This document shows positions 27,449-35,218 of a stretch of 64,000 bases of DNA, in pieces. The notes beneath the pieces were generated by a model, which made no database searches, was not told the DNA's origin, and saw nothing but the letters and a program-made list of their open reading frames with translations. The stretch comes from PKWO01 sp036384915. GTDB taxonomy: Bacteria > Pseudomonadota > Gammaproteobacteria > Burkholderiales > Burkholderiaceae_D. The number at the start of each line of letters is the position of its first letter. Position 1 is the stretch's first letter. Both the position numbers and the translations under genes were made by a program. Location of the stretch: the NCBI GenBank assembly GCA_036384915.1, contig DASVLJ010000070.1, positions 100,059 through 164,058 of the forward strand, read 5' to 3'.

Positions 27449-28714
27449 TTAATATACCCATTTGACGAAAAGCCGGTCAAGCTTGCCGCCGGCAGCCTGC
27501 TCCATCGCCATCTGCAGATCGCGGCTCACCACGCTGCCGCCGGCATGTGCCCTGGTGTAGCGGCGCATGCCATCCCAGAAAACCTCGTCGCCAAGCTCGG
27601 CGCGCAAGGCATCCATGAATAGCGCTCCTTTGGCGTATTGGATGGCGCGGCGGATTTTGAGCGAGGGATAGCTGCCGCCATAGCTGAGCGGCTTGTCGTA
27701 TCCCGCGTCGATTGCGGCTTGATAGCGTTTCCTCTGCAGCGCCATCTCGCGCGCATAGGCTTCATGGCCCCAGCGGTGTTCCTTGTAGGCAGCGACCATG
27801 AAGGTGGTGATGCCTTCGTTGAGCCAGAATTCGGACCATGTCCTGCAGGTTAACAGGTTGCCCCACCATTGGTGCGCCATCTCGTGCACGATGGCCCAGT
27901 CTTCCTGCGGGTCGGCTTGCATCGGGGCGAGTTCGTCCGTGCCGATCACGGAAAATGCGCTTAGCTCCTGCGCCTCGCTGCCGGGAATCAGCAATTGGCG
28001 GTAAGCGCCGTGAGGCATGGCGACGCCGGCTTTCTCTTGCAGGAAGGCGAGCATGCCTGCGCTAGGTGCGAACTTGCGGCGCAGCGCCACTTCATCGTCG
28101 GCGACGCCGTAGTAGTGCAGGGCGACCTTGCCGGCGGTTTCTTCCGCGTGATGAAATTTTCCCGCAGCGAAGCCATAGAGATAGCTCGAATAAGGCCGCT
28201 CTTCGCGCCAGGTGTGGCGCACCAGGTCGGGCGTGAGCTGCTGTTCGCCGCCGGGCACGCCGCTGGCGATCGAAACATAACCGGGCGGCAGCAGCAATTC
28301 GATAGTCAGCGGTGCCTTCTTGCCCGGGTCTTCGTCGCAAAGCATCCAGTCGCAGCCTTGCCAGGAAGAGTTGACGTAGCCGGCGCCGAAATTCAATCCC
28401 TCGCGCGGCGTGCCGTGGTAGGCGATGCTCAGCTCATGATGTCCGGGCGGCAGTGTGGCGTTCAACTGGCCATCGGCGATGCGAACGGGGAGCGGAGCGC
28501 CATCGAGCTCGATATCGGTGACTTGCAAGTCGTGCAGCGGCAAACTTATTCGGGGATTGTCCCGGGATGCTTCGGCTGTGATGCGCGTAATGCCGGAGAC
28601 GGCATGCCGGGCAAAATCGGGCTGGAGCGTAACGCGATAGGCAAGGATATCGGCTGCTTGGCCGGCGTCCGCTGCCAGCAGCGCCACCGCCAAGGCGAGA
28701 AGCCTAATGTGCAT
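27449..28714 (-). CDS. M1 family metallopeptidase, short secreted form
   Basis: 421-residue protein with a signal peptide (residues 1-20) and the zinc motif HEMAHQWWG (H277, E278, H281) with the third ligand E300 in WLNEGITTF. An N-terminal beta domain precedes it. The GAMEN exopeptidase loop is replaced by SAFSVIGTD, and the large C-terminal helical domain of typical aminopeptidase N is absent. It may therefore have an altered specificity. The first 11 bases overlap the end of the LspA-like gene, so translation is likely coupled. Confidence 0.85.
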   Translation of the reverse strand: MHIRLLALAVALLAADAGQAADILAYRVTLQPDFARHAVSGITRITAEASRDNPRISLPLHDLQVTDIELDGAPLPVRIADGQLNATLPPGHHELSIAYHGTPREGLNFGAGYVNSSWQGCDWMLCDEDPGKKAPLTIELLLPPGYVSIASGVPGGEQQLTPDLVRHTWREERPYSSYLYGFAAGKFHHAEETAGKVALHYYGVADDEVALRRKFAPSAGMLAFLQEKAGVAMPHGAYRQLLIPGSEAQELSAFSVIGTDELAPMQADPQEDWAIVHEMAHQWWGNLLTCRTWSEFWLNEGITTFMVAAYKEHRWGHEAYAREMALQRKRYQAAIDAGYDKPLSYGGSYPSLKIRRAIQYAKGALFMDALRAELGDEVFWDGMRRYTRAHAGGSVVSRDLQMAMEQAAGGKLDRLFVKWVY

Positions 28715-29201
28715 TACCAGCGCTTTCCTTGCGCGCCTGCAAAAAGCTGATCAGCAAAGTGGGCCAGATGCCGAGATGAATGAAGACGTCGGCAGTATTG
28801 AATATGTATTGCCAATGCGGGATGCCTTGCACATTGATGAAGTCGACCACGGAACCGCGTACCAGACGGTCAACCACGTTGGCCGTACCGCCGCCGATGA
28901 TGAAACCGAACAGCAGGGCCTGCAACCAATGCGTGGGTTTGCTGCGTATGAAGGCGACGCTGCATATGCCGATCAGGACGGTGGACAAGGCGGCGAACAG
29001 ATAGCTGTGACCCTGCAGCACGCCGAAGGTGCCGCCCATGTTGCGCACGTGGGTGAAATAGAGAAAAGGCGCGAGCACCTGCGTTTCGCCTATGGCAAGA
29101 TGGGCATCGATGAGGTAGCTGCTCAATTGCGACAGCGCCAGCACCAGCAGAGCCGAGAGGGCGAAGACCAGGGTTTTGCCGTATTGCGTCATGATGGACA
29201 T
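28704..29201 (-). CDS. LspA-like signal peptidase II paralogue
   Basis: 165-residue protein with four membrane segments and the lipoprotein signal peptidase motifs: NMGGTFG in place of NxGAAF, GGGTANVVDRL with the first catalytic Asp, VVDFI, and FNTADVFIHLG with the second. The usual D-x-T-K motif of the first helix is missing. A housekeeping lspA normally sits beside ileS, so this is probably a specialised second copy. The ATG at 29192 is an equally possible start. It is transcribed ahead of the M1 peptidase and overlaps it. Confidence 0.8.
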   Translation of the reverse strand: MSIMTQYGKTLVFALSALLVLALSQLSSYLIDAHLAIGETQVLAPFLYFTHVRNMGGTFGVLQGHSYLFAALSTVLIGICSVAFIRSKPTHWLQALLFGFIIGGGTANVVDRLVRGSVVDFINVQGIPHWQYIFNTADVFIHLGIWPTLLISFLQARKESAGNAH

Positions 29202-29297
29202 GCGGAAACGAAAGCGGCATTCTACCGTACCGGGGGGCTTCGTTATCATTTACCCGCCCCTTACGCCTCTTACACGTCATCCTTACAAGGTAATGCA

Positions 29298-29636
29298 TTG
29301 AACCTGTTATTCATCTGCAGCCGCAACCAATGGCGCAGTCCCACGGCCGAACACGTCTGGCGCCGCCATCCCGGTGTCGCCGTGCGCTCGGCAGGCACCA
29401 GCGCTGCCGCGCGGCGCGTGGTGTCGGCGCAGGATATCGCCTGGGCCGATATCGTTTTCGCGATGGAGCAAAAGCACAAGTCGCGCCTGGCCGCGGAGTT
29501 CGGTCGGCTGCTTGAGCATAAGCGCGTGGTTGTGCTCGATATTCCAGACGATTACAAGGCCATGGACCCCGAATTGATCGAGTTGCTGCGGGACGCGGTT
29601 GCGCCGATACTCGAAGCGGAAATGGACGGGGGATAG
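29298..29636 (+). CDS. Low-molecular-weight protein tyrosine phosphatase-like protein
   Basis: 112-residue phosphatase-loop protein beginning MNLLFICSRNQWRSPTAE, where C-x5-R-S is the catalytic loop. A DIPDDY stretch near residue 92 could supply the general acid Asp. The start is a TTG at 29298, seven bases after AAGG; no ATG is available in the right place. It is shorter than usual (about 150), as in a known short betaproteobacterial subgroup. It is divergent from the LspA-like gene. Confidence 0.8.
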   Translation: MNLLFICSRNQWRSPTAEHVWRRHPGVAVRSAGTSAAARRVVSAQDIAWADIVFAMEQKHKSRLAAEFGRLLEHKRVVVLDIPDDYKAMDPELIELLRDAVAPILEAEMDGG

Positions 29637-29682
29637 AAAATCCGAAGGATGGAGATGCCAATGGCGAAGTCTCAATTGCAAA

Positions 29683-29697
29683 TGATAATTATTCTCA
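29683..29697. promoter_or_regulatory. Fur box
   Basis: TGATAATTATTCTCA matches the 7-1-7 Fur consensus TGATAATnATTATCA at 13 of 14 scored positions. The surrounding bases are AT-rich in an otherwise GC-rich area. It lies 95 bp before the first of three small genes, all on the plus strand, suggesting iron repression of them. Confidence 0.75.
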
Positions 29698-29791
29698 TTT
29701 ATAATTGGGGCCAGCCAAGGCGATCTTGCCTCTTCCCTTGAGCGGAGGATGAAGACGCCCCTTGGCTTTCCACTCAAACCAGGAGGTTCTT

Positions 29792-30115
29792 ATGCCCACC
29801 GATGATGCCGATCCGATTTTTCTCGAAGCAAGCCGTGCTTCCGATCACCCGGAGTTGCTGGTTTCCGCCGTCTTGCACCTGATGTCGCATTACACCGCCA
29901 ATGCAGGCAAGGAAAGCGGTGTCTGCGTCAAGCTGGCTTCGGTCATCGAGCGCCACTTGAAGGCTTTGGCGGCCCTGCCGACATTGGCGCCGGTATTGCG
30001 TGCCACATGCCAGCAATTGTCCGAGCAATGGGCGCAGGTGGTGGAAAATGCCTTGCTCCAGCCGGAGCGCCAGGGCTTGCTGGCGCGCATCATGGCGCCA
30101 CGTCGGATGCCATAA
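29792..30115 (+). CDS. Small protein of unknown function, first gene after the Fur box
   Basis: 107-residue soluble helical protein that I do not recognise. AGGAGG at 29781-29786 precedes the ATG closely. The middle (LMSHYTANAGKESGVCVKLAS) has a single Cys, and a basic tail ends in MAPRRMP. There is no signal or membrane segment. The Fur box upstream is the only clue, suggesting a role in iron limitation or storage (inference). Confidence 0.7.
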   Translation: MPTDDADPIFLEASRASDHPELLVSAVLHLMSHYTANAGKESGVCVKLASVIERHLKALAALPTLAPVLRATCQQLSEQWAQVVENALLQPERQGLLARIMAPRRMP

Positions 30116-30351
30116 ACGCCCCTCCCGGATGTTTGCGCTGCTGCCGCGCGGCAATGTTGCGCGGCGCCATGGAAATAGTGCGGGCAAGGCAGGAAAAGCG
30201 CGAACCAAGCCGAGGCGAAACCGTCATATGGGCAGAAGCGCCATCTTCAGACAATCGTCGCAATTCGCATAGGCGAGCACGTTTTCATTCGTTGGCGACA
30301 TGAGTGGCTCTAAGCTGCATATCCCCGACCATGATGAGGAGGGAACTGGCT

Positions 30352-30534
30352 ATGAGTAACGACAACAAGGAATCATCGCGCCAGATTGACGCGACGCAAT
30401 CCGCTCAAAAGCGGGATTGCCGTACGGTGCCGTTCGATGAATTGAAACGGCAATTGGGCCTCAACCTGATCGAGGCGGCACGCGACCAGTTCGGCAGCGA
30501 GGCTTATGCTTCGCTGATGCGCTACCGCCGCTGA
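30352..30534 (+). CDS. 60-residue protein with EAYAxLxR end motif
   Basis: Begins MSNDNKESSRQID and ends GSEAYASLMRYRR; a strong GAGGAGGG lies before the ATG. The N-terminal half is hydrophilic and probably disordered, and the C-terminal half is an amphipathic helix. It shares an EAYAxLxR word with the next gene's product. Function unknown. The 236-bp gap before it (30116-30351) holds no gene that I can support. Confidence 0.6.
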   Translation: MSNDNKESSRQIDATQSAQKRDCRTVPFDELKRQLGLNLIEAARDQFGSEAYASLMRYRR

Positions 30535-30575
30535 TGCCATTGACCTCGACTCTTTCCTGGAGGGATTGAACGATA

Positions 30576-30758
30576 ATGAAACATGCTGATCGCGACGTTC
30601 GACAAGATGCGTCACTTGCAGATTTGATGACCGCTGTGCCGATGACGGCCGAAGCTTATGCTGCCTTGTTGCGCAAAAAGATTGCCAACCGCCGCGCGAT
30701 CGAGGATCGCCGCATGGCCGCCCAGGCGCTGACCGAACCTTACGGCAAGCCTTCCTGA
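30576..30758 (+). CDS. 60-residue protein with EAYAxLxR motif
   Basis: Begins MKHADRDVRQDASL, with a central EAYAALLRKKIANRRAIEDRR helix (read here as residues 26-46). GGAGGG lies upstream of the ATG. The shared EAYAxLxR word suggests it is a relative of the preceding 60-residue protein. A hairpin terminator follows directly. Function unknown. Confidence 0.6.
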   Translation: MKHADRDVRQDASLADLMTAVPMTAEAYAALLRKKIANRRAIEDRRMAAQALTEPYGKPS

Positions 30759-30793
30759 AACCGTCTCATTCAATCCTATTTGACCCTGTTTGG

Positions 30794-30816
30794 CGGAGAA
30801 GCGTCGCGCTTCTCCG
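30794..30816. terminator. Hairpin between the small-gene cluster and metR
   Basis: CGGAGAAGCG (30794-30803) and CGCTTCTCCG (30807-30816) form a perfect 10-bp stem with a three-base loop. It lies between two convergent units and can serve both, though the U tract (TTGTT) is weak. Confidence 0.7.
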
Positions 30817-30826
30817 TTGTTCCGCT

Positions 30827-31714
30827 TCAAATCTTCACTTTCCTTGCCGTCTCGACGAAGGCGCGCAGGTAATCGATATGCGCATCGGCTTCGCGCATAC
30901 CGAGAAAAATCTGCTTGGCGATGCCGCGCCGCCCCAGGCGCACCGCGGCAATGTTCATGCGCTCGGCATATTCTTCGACCAGCCACAGGGGGAGGGCCGA
31001 CACACCTCGGCCGCTCTCGACCATCTGCAGCATGATGTCCGTCGTCTCTATGGTCTTGTGCTGTTTCGGTGCGCACCCCGCCGGCAGGAAAAAATGGTTG
31101 TAGATGTCGAGCCGGTCTATCGGCACCGGGTAGGTGATCAGCGTTTCCTCGCGCAATTGCCTCGGAGTGACGTGGTCCTTGCCGGCTAGGGCGTGGCCGG
31201 CCGGGACCACCAGCACTTGCTCATAGTCGAATACAGGCAGGAAATGCAGCCCGGTCTTGAACAAGGGGTCGGGCGTGACGAGCAGGTCGATCTCGAAGCC
31301 CAGCAGCGCGCCGATGCCACCGAACTGGAATTTCTGCTTCACGTCGACATCCACGTCGGGCCAGCCGGACAGGTAGGGCGATACCGCCTTGAGCAGCCAT
31401 TGGTAGCAGGGATGGCATTCCATGCCGATGCGCAAGCTGCCGCGCCGGCCTGCCGCATATTGGGCCATGATGCGCTCGGCATGTTCGAGTTGCGGCAGGA
31501 TGCGCTCGGCCAGGGACAACAGATATTCGCCGGCCCGGGTCGGGCGCAGGCTGCGGCCTTCGCGCGACCAGACATCGGTGCCCAACTGTTGCTCAAGCTT
31601 TTTCATCGCGTGGCTCAGTGCCGGCTGCGTCAGGTGCAGAGCGTCCGCCGCCGCCGTCAGCGACCCCAGCCGCTCGACTTCGCGCACGATCGCCAGGTGC
31701 ATACGCTCTATCAT
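30827..31714 (-). CDS. metR: LysR-family methionine regulator
   Basis: 295 residues from the ATG at 31714 (MIERMHLAIVREV). The N-terminal LysR helix-turn-helix reads SLTAAADALHLTQPALSHAM; the C-terminal effector domain includes HPCYQWLLKAV and TPDPLFK, as in MetR. MetR binds homocysteine and activates metE. Divergent location from metE, with a shared 96-bp AT-rich promoter region, supports the call. Confidence 0.92.
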   Translation of the reverse strand: MIERMHLAIVREVERLGSLTAAADALHLTQPALSHAMKKLEQQLGTDVWSREGRSLRPTRAGEYLLSLAERILPQLEHAERIMAQYAAGRRGSLRIGMECHPCYQWLLKAVSPYLSGWPDVDVDVKQKFQFGGIGALLGFEIDLLVTPDPLFKTGLHFLPVFDYEQVLVVPAGHALAGKDHVTPRQLREETLITYPVPIDRLDIYNHFFLPAGCAPKQHKTIETTDIMLQMVESGRGVSALPLWLVEEYAERMNIAAVRLGRRGIAKQIFLGMREADAHIDYLRAFVETARKVKI

Positions 31715-31810
31715 ATGAATAAAATTTATGGATTGATGAATTAATACCATTATATTTCATGATTGCGAAACGCTACCATGGTCCCCGGTTTGATTTCGGA
31801 GCTCACAGTC
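31715..31810. promoter_or_regulatory. Divergent metR-metE control region
   Basis: AT-rich gap between the two start codons. Words ATGAAT (31736-31741) and ATTTCAT (31754-31760) form an inverted pair like the TGAA/TTCA half-sites that MetR recognises, though spacing is not the canonical five bases. GGAGCT precedes the metE ATG by eight bases. No B12 or SAM riboswitch is visible. Confidence 0.45.
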
Positions 31811-34105
31811 ATGGTCACTACCCACAATCTCGGATTCCCCCGCATCGGCGCGCGGCGCGAATTGAAATTTGCCCTGGAAAGCTATTGGAAGGGACAGTCG
31901 CAATACGCCGACCTGCTTGGCGCCGGCCGGCAATTGCGCGAGCGCCACTGGGCCACGCAGGCAGGCCTGGATCTGTTGCCGGTTGGCGACTTCTCCTTTT
32001 ACGACCACGTGCTCGATATGAGCTTCATGCTGGGCAACCTGCCCGAGCGCGTACGCAGCTCGCATGGCACTGCGGTGGACAACTACTTTCGCGTGGCGCG
32101 CGGCCATTCGCCCGGCGACGATTGCTGCCACGGTGTGCATGCCGGCGAAATGACCAAGTGGTTCGACACGAACTATCACTATATCGTGCCGGAATTCTCC
32201 GCCGGAACGACATTCACACTCGACGCCGCGCCCTTGCTGGAACAAGTTGCGGAAGCGAAGCGTGCCGGGCGCAACGTCAAGCCCGTCATCGTCGGCCCTG
32301 TGACTTACCTGTACCTGGGCAAGGCCAAGGACCATTCCGACAAGCTGGCCTTGCTGCCGCGCCTTTTGCCCGCCTACGCGGATTTGTTCCGCCAATTGGC
32401 GGCGCGAGGCGTGGAATGGGTGCAAGTCGACGAACCCATACTCGTCATGGAGCTGGGTGAAGAATGGCAAGACGCATTGGAAGCCGCATACGACGCCTTG
32501 CAGGCAAGCGGTGTGCGGCTGTTGCTGGCAACGTATTTCGGCCGGTTGCAAGAAAACCTGGAACTCGTGTGCCGGCTGCCCGTGCAGGGTTTGCACCTCG
32601 ATGCGATCAATGCGCGCAATGAAGTCGAGACACTGGTGCAACGCTGGCCGGCGGAACGTGTCTTGTCGCTCGGTGTGATCAACGGGCGCAACATCTGGAA
32701 GACGGATTTGCACGCGACCCTGGAATGGCTTGAGCCCGTGCATCGCGTTTTGCAGGACCGGTTGTGGATTGCGCCCTCCTGCTCACTGCTGCACGTTCCG
32801 GTCGATCTGGAGAGTGAAGCTGCGCTCGACGCGGAAGTGCGCTCCTGGCTTGCCTTTGCGATACAGAAAATGGAGGAACTCGAAATCCTGGCCAAGGCGC
32901 TCAACCGCGGCCGTGCCTCGGTGCAGGAAGCGTTGATTGCCAACCACGCCGCCGTGGAAAAGCGGCGCCGTTCGCCCCGTGTGCAAAACCCATCCGTCAG
33001 GCAGGAAATCGCCCGCTGTGGCGACGAGTGCGGCCGCCGTGCCGGCGCCTACGCCGAACGGTCCAGGCTTCAGGCGGCCCGACTTAATCTCCCAGCCTAT
33101 CCGACAACGACCATAGGCTCGTTCCCGCAAACGGCGCACATCCGCCAGGCGCGCGGCAGGCTGCGCCGCGGCGAGATCGATGCCGCCGGCTATGACGCCC
33201 TGATGCGCGAAGAGATCGCGCATTGCGTGCGCGAGCAGGAAGCTTTGGGGTTGGACGTGCTGGTGCACGGCGAAGCCGAGCGCAACGACATGGTGGAATA
33301 TTTCGGCGAACAATTGGAAGGCTATGCCTTCAGCCAGTTCGGCTGGGTGCAATCCTACGGTTCGCGTTGCGTCAAGCCACCGATTCTGTTCGGCGATGTC
33401 CGCAGGCCAAGCGCCATGACGGTAGCCTGGATGCGCCATGCCCAATCGCTGACGGACAAACCCATGAAGGGCATGCTGACCGGGCCGGTCACCATGCTCA
33501 ACTGGTCCTTCGTGCGCGACGACCAGCCGCGCGCCGAAACCTGCCGCCAATTGGCGCTGGCAATACGCGCCGAAGTGCTGGATCTGGAAGCGGCCGACGC
33601 ACGCATCATCCAGATCGACGAGGCCGCGCTGCGCGAAGGCTTGCCGCTCAGGCGTGCCGAATGGGACGACTACCTGCAATGGGCCGTCGCGGCGTTCCGC
33701 CTCGCCGCCAACGGTGTGCGCGATGAAACCCAGATCCATACGCACATGTGCTATTCCGAATTCAACGACATCATTGCCGCGATAGCGGGCATGGATGCCG
33801 ACGTGATCACGATCGAGACCTCCCGTTCGGACATGGAGTTGCTCGATGCCTTCGTCGATTTTCGCTACCCGAACCAGATCGGACCGGGTGTGTACGACAT
33901 CCATTCGCCGAACATCCCGGACCAAGCCTGCATCGTGGCCCTGATGCGGAAAGCCGCCGAACGGATTCCCGCCGAACGCCTGTGGGTCAATCCCGATTGC
34001 GGCTTGAAGACCCGCAACTGGGAAGAAGTGCGCCCGGCCCTGCAAAACATGGTGGCAGCGGCGCAAGCCTTGCGCGCCTCAGCGGGCCGCCGGCCTGTGG
34101 CGTAG
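31811..34105 (+). CDS. metE: Cobalamin-independent methionine synthase
   Basis: 764-residue cytosolic enzyme that moves a methyl group from 5-methyltetrahydropteroyltri-L-glutamate to homocysteine. Two TIM-barrel halves: an N-terminal one starting HNLGFPRIGARRELK, and a C-terminal one with the zinc ligands in HTHMCYSEF (His, Cys), in HGEAERNDM (Glu) and in WVNPDCGLKTR (Cys). Length is normal. It does not need B12. The last 27 bases overlap the convergent patatin gene. Confidence 0.97.
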   Translation: MVTTHNLGFPRIGARRELKFALESYWKGQSQYADLLGAGRQLRERHWATQAGLDLLPVGDFSFYDHVLDMSFMLGNLPERVRSSHGTAVDNYFRVARGHSPGDDCCHGVHAGEMTKWFDTNYHYIVPEFSAGTTFTLDAAPLLEQVAEAKRAGRNVKPVIVGPVTYLYLGKAKDHSDKLALLPRLLPAYADLFRQLAARGVEWVQVDEPILVMELGEEWQDALEAAYDALQASGVRLLLATYFGRLQENLELVCRLPVQGLHLDAINARNEVETLVQRWPAERVLSLGVINGRNIWKTDLHATLEWLEPVHRVLQDRLWIAPSCSLLHVPVDLESEAALDAEVRSWLAFAIQKMEELEILAKALNRGRASVQEALIANHAAVEKRRRSPRVQNPSVRQEIARCGDECGRRAGAYAERSRLQAARLNLPAYPTTTIGSFPQTAHIRQARGRLRRGEIDAAGYDALMREEIAHCVREQEALGLDVLVHGEAERNDMVEYFGEQLEGYAFSQFGWVQSYGSRCVKPPILFGDVRRPSAMTVAWMRHAQSLTDKPMKGMLTGPVTMLNWSFVRDDQPRAETCRQLALAIRAEVLDLEAADARIIQIDEAALREGLPLRRAEWDDYLQWAVAAFRLAANGVRDETQIHTHMCYSEFNDIIAAIAGMDADVITIETSRSDMELLDAFVDFRYPNQIGPGVYDIHSPNIPDQACIVALMRKAAERIPAERLWVNPDCGLKTRNWEEVRPALQNMVAAAQALRASAGRRPVA

Positions 34106-35041
34106 CTTTCCGGCCACGCGGTCGAGAAAGCTGCGGCCGCAGTGCAGTCCTAGGCGATAGTCGTGCCGCAAGGCATCGAGTTTGCTGCCGAGCAGGCGGC
34201 TTTTCAGCGGTCTGCTTGGTGCGATTTCGATCACGGTCACGGCTTCGGGCGGGTTTTCGATGAAGCGGCGTGCCGTGCGGTAGCTTTGCAGGTGGGTTTC
34301 GACCATGGCTGCGGTTTGCTGCAGCCTGTCGTATTTCAGATGACGCGGCAACTTCAATTGCGCCTGATCGGCGCTGTGCGGCAGCGTGCGTACCACCACG
34401 ATGCAATCGCCGCCGCGCGCATGCGCTGCCGTTACGGGCAAGGCGTCCGAGACGCCGCCATCCCAGTAGTCCACGCCGTCTATGTTGACGCCGCCGCGGT
34501 AGAACAAGGGGATGGCGCTCGATGCCTTGACCGCGTGCGGCAGCCTCTCAGTGTGAAAGGGCAGGTATTCGGCGGCAAGGTTGTCGCAGCGGCTGGCGCA
34601 GACGTGGAGCGAACCGCCGTCGAGCCGGCGTTGTGCCAGCTTCAAGTCAAGCGGAACTTCGCGATGCAGCGCTTCGAAATACCAGTCGAGGTCGATCAAA
34701 TGACCGCCCCGGGCGAAGCGCAAGGGATCGAAAAAAGCGCGCTGCGTGGTATAGCGCAGGATGGCGTGGCGTCCATAGCCGCGCGCGCCGCAGGCATAGG
34801 CCGAAATGTTTTGCGCGCCGGCGGAAACCCCCACCATGGCGCGAAACGGAAAGTAGTTGTTGCGCATGAAGCTGTCTAGCACGCCGGCGGTGAAGATGCC
34901 GCGTTGCCCGCCGCCTTCGCAAACCAGGGCCAGCTTGCGGTAGTCGATCGCCCCGCCGGCGCCATCGACCGCGGCACCGGTGATCGTGATGTTGTAAAGC
35001 TCCGAAGCGCTTGCCGTGCCGATTTGCTCTTTTCCCGTCAT
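34079..35041 (-). CDS. Patatin-like phospholipase (YjjU-like)
   Basis: 320 residues from the ATG at 35041, which follows AAGGAAGGG. Motifs are the glycine loop VCEGGGQRGIFTAGV, the nucleophile elbow VGVSAGAQN (GxSxG) and the dyad Asp in WDGGVSDALP. No signal peptide. Differs clearly from the patatin at 9254, so it is a separate lineage. Its 3' end overlaps metE's by 27 bases on the opposite strand. Confidence 0.9.
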   Translation of the reverse strand: MTGKEQIGTASASELYNITITGAAVDGAGGAIDYRKLALVCEGGGQRGIFTAGVLDSFMRNNYFPFRAMVGVSAGAQNISAYACGARGYGRHAILRYTTQRAFFDPLRFARGGHLIDLDWYFEALHREVPLDLKLAQRRLDGGSLHVCASRCDNLAAEYLPFHTERLPHAVKASSAIPLFYRGGVNIDGVDYWDGGVSDALPVTAAHARGGDCIVVVRTLPHSADQAQLKLPRHLKYDRLQQTAAMVETHLQSYRTARRFIENPPEAVTVIEIAPSRPLKSRLLGSKLDALRHDYRLGLHCGRSFLDRVAGKLRHRPAAR

Positions 35042-35218
35042 TTTCCCTTCCTTGGTCCTTGTTCCTTGGCGAACCAAGTTGGACCGGCTTATGCCACTTT
35101 GGTTTCGGTGATTCCTTCGTGCAGGATTCGTGCCATGTTTTCGACAGTGGAGACGGGAAGCCTCGTTTCTCTTGATTAAGTGTCTGCTACACTACCTCGT
35201 CTCGCGTATCTATTGCTC

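Noticed and set aside
31715..31810. B12 or SAM riboswitch before metE
   Set aside because: The 96-bp gap is too short and lacks the conserved boxes; MetR control is sufficient.
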